From: Eubacteriales bacterium
Lineage (GTDB): Bacteria > Bacillota > Clostridia > Oscillospirales > Butyricicoccaceae
Length of the DNA stretch: 64,000 bases
Assembly (NCBI GenBank): GCA_030524285.1
Contig: JAUNGQ010000005.1
Coordinates: forward strand, 1-64,000
Reading direction: 5' to 3'
Shown here: piece by piece, positions 59,788 through 64,000 of the stretch
Layout of the letters: every line of letters begins with the position of its first letter
Numbering within the stretch: position 1 is the stretch's first letter
Notes under the pieces: generated by a model
Told to the model about the DNA's origin: nothing
Seen by the model: only the letters and a program-made list of their open reading frames with translations
The model's database searches: none
Translations under genes and position numbers: made by a program

Positions 59788-60588
59788 TTAAATGATGTGC
59801 TTTGCCAGCAGCTTGTCAACCAGTACGTCAACAGTCTTCTGGTCAGCGCCCTCGAGCATCTCGCCCTGGCCCTTCTGCGGTGGGGTAAAGGATGCGAAAA
59901 TGTTCGTCGGAGAACCCTTCAGGCCGATGGTATCCAGCTCGATCAGCGGATCGTCCTTCAGAGTGTTGAAATCAAATACGGACATCGGCTTGTTGTAGCA
60001 GTCGAAAATGCCGCCTACGCTCATGTAACGCGGGGTGTTCAGTTCCTTGATTGCGGTAATCAGGCACGGGGTCTGCGTCTTGATGGTCATGTAGCCATCT
60101 TCCAGCATTCTCTTGACTGTTACTTCGCGGCCTTCTACCTTGATGTCTGCTGCATATGTAATCTGCGGCAGTCCCAGCTTTTCTGCGATCTGCGGACCTA
60201 CCTGCGCGGTATCGCCGTCGATTGCCTGACGGCCGCACAGTACGATGTCGTCATCCTCAATGCCGATCTTGTTGATTGCTGCTGCCAGGATCTGGGAGGT
60301 TGCGAACGTATCGGAACCGCCGAATTCACGACCGGATACCAGTACTGCTTCGTCTACGCCCATTGCCATGATCTCACGCAGCATGCCTTCTGCCGGAGGA
60401 GGACCCATGGTTACTACGATGGTCTTGCAGCCCGTCTCATCCTTCAGCGCCAGCGCTGCTTCGATTGCATTCTTGTCATCCGGGTTGATGATGGTAGCCA
60501 TAGAAGCACGATCCAGTGTGCCGTCCGGCTTGACAGCTACCTTACCAGAAGTATCCGGAACCTGCTTTACGCATACGATAACTTTCAT
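59788..60588 (-). CDS. etfB: Electron transfer flavoprotein beta subunit, copy 2
   Basis: 266 residues, identical to the product at 56153. Identity with the first copy stops at the start codon. The leader here reads ATACAGTATCATG against ATACAGAATTATG in the other copy. It is placed 22 bases after acyl-CoA dehydrogenase 2. Confidence 0.96.
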   Translation of the reverse strand: MKVIVCVKQVPDTSGKVAVKPDGTLDRASMATIINPDDKNAIEAALALKDETGCKTIVVTMGPPPAEGMLREIMAMGVDEAVLVSGREFGGSDTFATSQILAAAINKIGIEDDDIVLCGRQAIDGDTAQVGPQIAEKLGLPQITYAADIKVEGREVTVKRMLEDGYMTIKTQTPCLITAIKELNTPRYMSVGGIFDCYNKPMSVFDFNTLKDDPLIELDTIGLKGSPTNIFASFTPPQKGQGEMLEGADQKTVDVLVDKLLAKHII

Positions 60589-60610
60589 GATACTGTATTC
60601 CTCCCTATTC

Positions 60611-61756
60611 TTACTTGCCCAGTACGTTGTTTGCGATTACCATGCGCTGTACCTGGGAAGTGCCTTCGTAGATCTCAGTGATCTTAGCGTCACGCATCAT
60701 GCGCTCCATCGGGTACTCACGAATGTAGCCGTAACCACCGAACAGCTGGAGAGCCTTGGTGGTAACTTCCATAGCGGTCTCAGAAGCGAACAGCTTAGCC
60801 ATTGCAGCTTCCTTGTTGTATGGCAGACCATGATCCTTGTTGAATGCAGCGCGGCGAACCAGCAGACGAGCAGCTTCAATCTGCGTCTCCATGTCAGCAA
60901 CCATCCACTGCAGGCCCTGGAACTTGGAAATCGGACGACCGAACTGTACACGTTCCTTCATGTAAGCAACTGCCTGATCCAGTGCGCCCTGTGCAATGCC
61001 CAGTGCCTGGGAAGCGATACCGATACGGCCGCCGTCCAGTGTGGTCATAGCAATCTTGAAGCCCTGGCCTTCCTTACCCAGCAGACGGTCTGCCGGCAGA
61101 TGCAGGTCTTCAAATACCAGCTCGGAAGTCTGGGAACCACGAATACCCATCTTATGCTCGATCTTGCCGATGGAGAATCCCGGATCGTCCTTGTCAACGA
61201 TAAATGCGGAAATACCGCGAGTGCCCTTGCTCTTGTCAGTCATTGCGAAAATAACGTAAGTGCTTGCAACGCCGCCGCCGGTGATAAATACCTTAGAACC
61301 ATTGATGATGTAGGAACCGTCTTCCTGCTTTACAGCGATGGTCTGCTGGCCAGCAGCGTCGGTACCTGCGTTCGGCTCAGTCAGACCGAAAGCGCCGGTC
61401 TTTGTGCTGGAAATCAGCGGACGCAGCCACTTTTCCTTCTGCTCTGCGGTGCCATACTTATAAATCGGCCAAGCGCACAGGGTTGCATGAGAAGAAATGA
61501 TACAACCAGTGGTGCCGCAGAAGCGTGCTGCTTCTTCAATAGCGATAGAATAGCAGATTGTGTCGCCGCCGGAGCCGCCCAGCTCCTTCGGGAACTGAAT
61601 GCCCATCAGGCCATAACGACGCATCTTTTCTACGGTCTCGTGCGGATAACGCTCCTGCTCATCGATCTCTGCAGCAATCGGCTCGATTTCGTTAACCGCG
61701 AATTCACGGCACATCTTCTGAACCATTGCCTGTTCTTTCGTAAGCCTAAAATCCAT
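60611..61756 (-). CDS. Acyl-CoA dehydrogenase 2 (butyryl-CoA dehydrogenase-like paralog)
   Basis: 381-residue flavoenzyme. It has GAFGLTEPNAGTDAAG, YIINGSKVFITGGGVASTYVIFAMTD, TLDGGRIGIASQALGI and QLFGGYGYIREYPMERMMRDAKI, with catalytic Glu in IYEGTSQVQ (about residue 364). The ATG at 61756 follows GGGAGG. The substrate-side segments differ from paralog 1: ISSHATLCAWPIYKYG against VATHNGLCCGPIINFG. A different chain length or expression condition is plausible. It is driven by a near-perfect promoter at 61899. Confidence 0.95.
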   Translation of the reverse strand: MDFRLTKEQAMVQKMCREFAVNEIEPIAAEIDEQERYPHETVEKMRRYGLMGIQFPKELGGSGGDTICYSIAIEEAARFCGTTGCIISSHATLCAWPIYKYGTAEQKEKWLRPLISSTKTGAFGLTEPNAGTDAAGQQTIAVKQEDGSYIINGSKVFITGGGVASTYVIFAMTDKSKGTRGISAFIVDKDDPGFSIGKIEHKMGIRGSQTSELVFEDLHLPADRLLGKEGQGFKIAMTTLDGGRIGIASQALGIAQGALDQAVAYMKERVQFGRPISKFQGLQWMVADMETQIEAARLLVRRAAFNKDHGLPYNKEAAMAKLFASETAMEVTTKALQLFGGYGYIREYPMERMMRDAKITEIYEGTSQVQRMVIANNVLGK

Positions 61757-61898
61757 ACCAGTAAACCTCCCAAAAAAAATAAATTCCAACTAAAAGCCTG
61801 CAAGCGCACATTTTGGTCGATCTGGCTTTCGGCAAAAAGTCCGTTACAGCTTCCGGAATGCGGGTTATTATATACATAACACACATGCATACGTTAAT

Positions 61899-61926
61899 AT
61901 TATAACTGTTCTGTAATCTTTGTCAA
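61899..61926 (-). promoter_or_regulatory. Consensus promoter of acd2-etfB2-etfA2
   Basis: Minus strand TTGACA (61921-61926), 16 bases, TATAAT (61899-61904), both hexamers perfect. The leader is about 135 bases to the ATG at 61756. The gap 61757-62070 otherwise holds AT-rich sequence with a TTAACAA half-site near 61965, insufficient to call a Rex operator. Confidence 0.75.
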
Positions 61927-62070
61927 GAATTTCACGCACTATTTTTGTACGAAAGTTTCAATTTAACAAGAATTTACCCACTTTTTTTCACACTTATGAC
62001 CATAGCTTGAAACCACATTTCAATCATTTCAAAAAAATATACAAATAGTGTTCAAAGCTTGCAAAACAAA

Positions 62071-62098
62071 GGCGGAATGCACACATGCACACTCCGCC
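62071..62098 (-). terminator. nadE terminator
   Basis: Minus strand GGCGGAGTGTGCA pairs with TGTGCATTCCGCC with one mismatch, followed by TTTGTTTTGC. Confidence 0.85.
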
Positions 62099-62120
62099 AA
62101 AAATGGTAAAAAACACCTAT

Positions 62121-64000
62121 TTACAGATTTTCACACTGCTGCATCCACAGGGCGCTGACCGCATCCGACGGCATTCTCCAGTCGCCGCGCGGAGACAGTG
62201 TAACCGTACCTACCTTCGGGCCATCCGGCAGACAGGAACGTTTGAACTGCTGGATGAAGAACCGGCGCACAAAAGTAGTCAGCCATTTTTTAATGATTTC
62301 ATCATCATATACGCCGTCAAATGCCCGCTGCGCCATGCGGAAAATCTTCCGCGGCTCCATGCCGAAGCGCACCATATAATACAGGAAGAAATCATGCAGT
62401 TCATATGGGCCTACCAGCTCCTCCGTCTTCTGGGAAATTTCGCCGTCCTTCGGTGGCAGCAGCTCCGGCGATACCGGTGTTGCCAATACATCGCGCAAGA
62501 CGCGTCCGGTTTCACCGCCGGCACGCTCTGCTTCATACGCCGTGAGATACCGCACCAGCGTCTTCGGGATTGAACCATTGACACCATACATGGACATGTG
62601 ATCGCCGTTATACGTTGCCCAGCCCAACGCCAACTCGGACAGGTCTCCAGTACCAATAACCATACCGCCAGTCTTATTTGCCAGATCCATCAACACCTGC
62701 GTCCGCTCGCGCGCCTGTCCATTTTCAAAGGTGACGGAATGATCCTCCATCTCATGTCCGATATCAAGGAAATGCTGCGTAACCGATGCGCCGATTTCAA
62801 TTGTCCGGCAACTGGTGCCATATGCCGCAGCAAGTGTCAGCGCATTATTCTTGGTCCGGCTGGTGGTGCCAAAGCACGGCATGGTCACTGCAATAATATC
62901 CTTGCGGTCACGTCCCAGCATATCGAATGCATGGACTGTGACAATCAGCGCCAGTGCGGAATCCAGACCGCCGGACAGGCCGACAACAGCGGTCCTGGCA
63001 TGAGTATGACGGATACGGGTTGCCAAACCAGTTGCCTGCAATGTCAGAATTTCCTCACAACGTTCCGTCAGAGCATCCCTGTCAGACGGCACAAACGGCG
63101 TCTGTGCAATCGAGCGGGTCAGCTCGGTTTCACGCAGCTGCATATCAAATTCAATTGTTGAAATTCCATATTCCCTGTCTTTGCGGAAGGTATTCTGTCT
63201 GCGGCGTTCATAATCCAGACGCTTGACATCAATTTCCGAAATCGTCAGACCTGTTACAAAGCGCGGGGATTGGGCCAGCAATGTGCCATTTTCCGCAATC
63301 ACATTGTGGGCAGCAAAAACCAGATCGGTAGATGACTCGCCCTGGCCTGCATCACAGTATACGTAACCGCACTGCCCGCGTCCGGACTGGATACGGATCA
63401 AGTCACGGCGGTATGCCGCTTTACCGATGATCTCATCCGATGCCGACAGATTGAAGAGAATCGTTGCTCCTGCGCATGCGAGCTTACCGGACGGCGGATT
63501 TGTCACCCACAAATCCTCACAGATTTCTGCGGCTACCACAAATTCCGGCATATTCGCACACCGGAAAATCTGATTGGGATCGAGCCAGAAATTCTGATCG
63601 CCCCACTGCATATTTTCCTCGGTGTCATCTGTCGCTTCTGTAAAATGGCGCATCTCATAAAATTCCGAATAATTTGGTATATTGCGCTTTGGAACCATGC
63701 CAAGAATTTTGCCCTTATGCAGGAACGCCGCACAGTTATACAGGGAACCGCGCACCCGAACCGGAATGCCGACAAGAATCAGCATATCCATTTCCGCTGT
63801 TTCGCTTGCAATGCGCAAAAGCTGCTCCTTTGCGCCATTGAGCAGGATATCATGCAGGAACAAGTCCGAACAGGTATAGCCGGTCAGACACAGCTCTGGA
63901 AAACCAATGACCTGTACGCCCTTTTCATTTGCCTCCTGACACAGGGATATCATATGATCTGCATTAAATACACAGTCTGCCACATGAATTTCCGGCGTGG
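62121..64000 (-). CDS. nadE: Glutamine-dependent NAD+ synthetase (5' end outside the window)
   Basis: At least 626 residues are visible and the frame runs off the window edge (PEIHVADCVFN upstream), so the true start lies beyond 64000. The N-terminal nitrilase-type glutaminase domain has GFPELCLTGYTCSDLF (Glu), MVPKRNIPNYSEFYE (Lys) and VAAEICEDLWV (Cys). The C-terminal synthetase has the ATP loop VVGLSGGLDSALALIV and GTGDLSELALGW. It amidates nicotinic acid adenine dinucleotide to NAD using glutamine. Only the 5' end is missing; there is no internal break. Confidence 0.96.
   Translation of the reverse strand, partial: TPEIHVADCVFNADHMISLCQEANEKGVQVIGFPELCLTGYTCSDLFLHDILLNGAKEQLLRIASETAEMDMLILVGIPVRVRGSLYNCAAFLHKGKILGMVPKRNIPNYSEFYEMRHFTEATDDTEENMQWGDQNFWLDPNQIFRCANMPEFVVAAEICEDLWVTNPPSGKLACAGATILFNLSASDEIIGKAAYRRDLIRIQSGRGQCGYVYCDAGQGESSTDLVFAAHNVIAENGTLLAQSPRFVTGLTISEIDVKRLDYERRRQNTFRKDREYGISTIEFDMQLRETELTRSIAQTPFVPSDRDALTERCEEILTLQATGLATRIRHTHARTAVVGLSGGLDSALALIVTVHAFDMLGRDRKDIIAVTMPCFGTTSRTKNNALTLAAAYGTSCRTIEIGASVTQHFLDIGHEMEDHSVTFENGQARERTQVLMDLANKTGGMVIGTGDLSELALGWATYNGDHMSMYGVNGSIPKTLVRYLTAYEAERAGGETGRVLRDVLATPVSPELLPPKDGEISQKTEELVGPYELHDFFLYYMVRFGMEPRKIFRMAQRAFDGVYDDEIIKKWLTTFVRRFFIQQFKRSCLPDGPKVGTVTLSPRGDWRMPSDAVSALWMQQCENL

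Larger units (their letters stand above)
58471..60588. repeat. Duplicated etfBA block, copy 2
   Basis: Direct copy of 54836-56953, offset 3635 bases. Outside the block the flanks differ at once on the left. On the right they keep only the similarity expected between paralogous dehydrogenase 3' ends. Confidence 0.92.

Noticed and set aside
60245..61879. 544-codon plus-strand frame opposite acd2
   Set aside because: Antisense shadow of a highly expressed gene. The first part mirrors the etfB copy, and no independent start signal exists.
61757..62070. Rex operator ahead of the second dehydrogenase-Etf cluster
   Set aside because: Only a TTAACAA half-site is present near 61965; the palindromic partner is missing.

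Overview
The window looks like chromosome of an endospore-forming, low-to-moderate-GC Gram-positive bacterium of class Clostridia, probably a butyrate producer of the Oscillospiraceae/Butyricicoccaceae type. The visible support is a spoVAC-spoVAD-spoVAE operon with a sigma-G-like promoter, two butyryl/acyl-CoA dehydrogenase-Etf clusters, Firmicute-style AGGAGG ribosome sites, TTGACA/TATAAT promoters, and glycogen, capsule and SH3-domain envelope genes. The family-level placement is inference from gene content.

Layout: 1-2.4 kb, YitT transporter, SGNH esterase and a membrane protein. 2.4-4.3 kb, spore DPA-uptake genes. 4.4-7.6 kb, an ECF sigma factor translationally coupled to a membrane protein and an ABC exporter. 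8-9.4 kb, glycogen synthase. 9.7-11.4 kb, two membrane proteins of unknown role. 11.5-27.5 kb, one long minus-strand polysaccharide locus. It runs from a chain-length regulator with a degenerate kinase-like tail, through the initiating sugar transferase, glycosyltransferases, a complete three-gene nucleotide-heptose pathway (kinase, nucleotidyltransferase-phosphatase fusion, isomerase), a Wzy-like polymerase and a Wzx flippase, to the dTDP-rhamnose genes. Its centre is visibly more AT-rich than its flanks.

27.9-36.7 kb holds ftsK/spoIIIE, truA, a DUF5711 protein, a CvpA-like protein and a zinc-finger Clp ATPase. 36.8-37.3 kb is a five-gene tRNA array (Gly, Arg, His, Gln, Lys). 37.4-42.1 kb has a GNAT enzyme, a nitroreductase, a sirtuin and two secreted SH3-repeat paralogs, one with near-identical 225-bp tandem repeats. 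42.3-50.3 kb is housekeeping: M18 aminopeptidase, coaE, Sua5/TsaC, prfA, YdcF, ABC-F and cyclophilin. 50.5-53.6 kb is a PadR-controlled set of HAAS/DUF4097 and PspC envelope proteins. 53.6-54.05 kb is a gene-free AT-rich stretch with at least six DnaA-box-like 9-mers, followed by a TepA/ClpP-like protease.

54.8-61.8 kb carries acd-etfB-etfA twice in tandem. The etfBA halves appear nucleotide-identical (offset 3635 bp) while the dehydrogenases differ, suggesting recent gene conversion. The window ends inside a glutamine-dependent NAD synthetase gene.

A family of short hairpin-bounded repeats (GGCTCCCTC...GAGGGAGCC) is scattered in intergenic gaps. No CRISPR array, transposase, rRNA gene or phage region is visible. 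Nothing here is convincingly a wholly new system. The best leads are the etf duplication, the DnaA-box cluster, the kinase-like tail on the chain-length protein, the heptose branch, and the sigma-ABC module.
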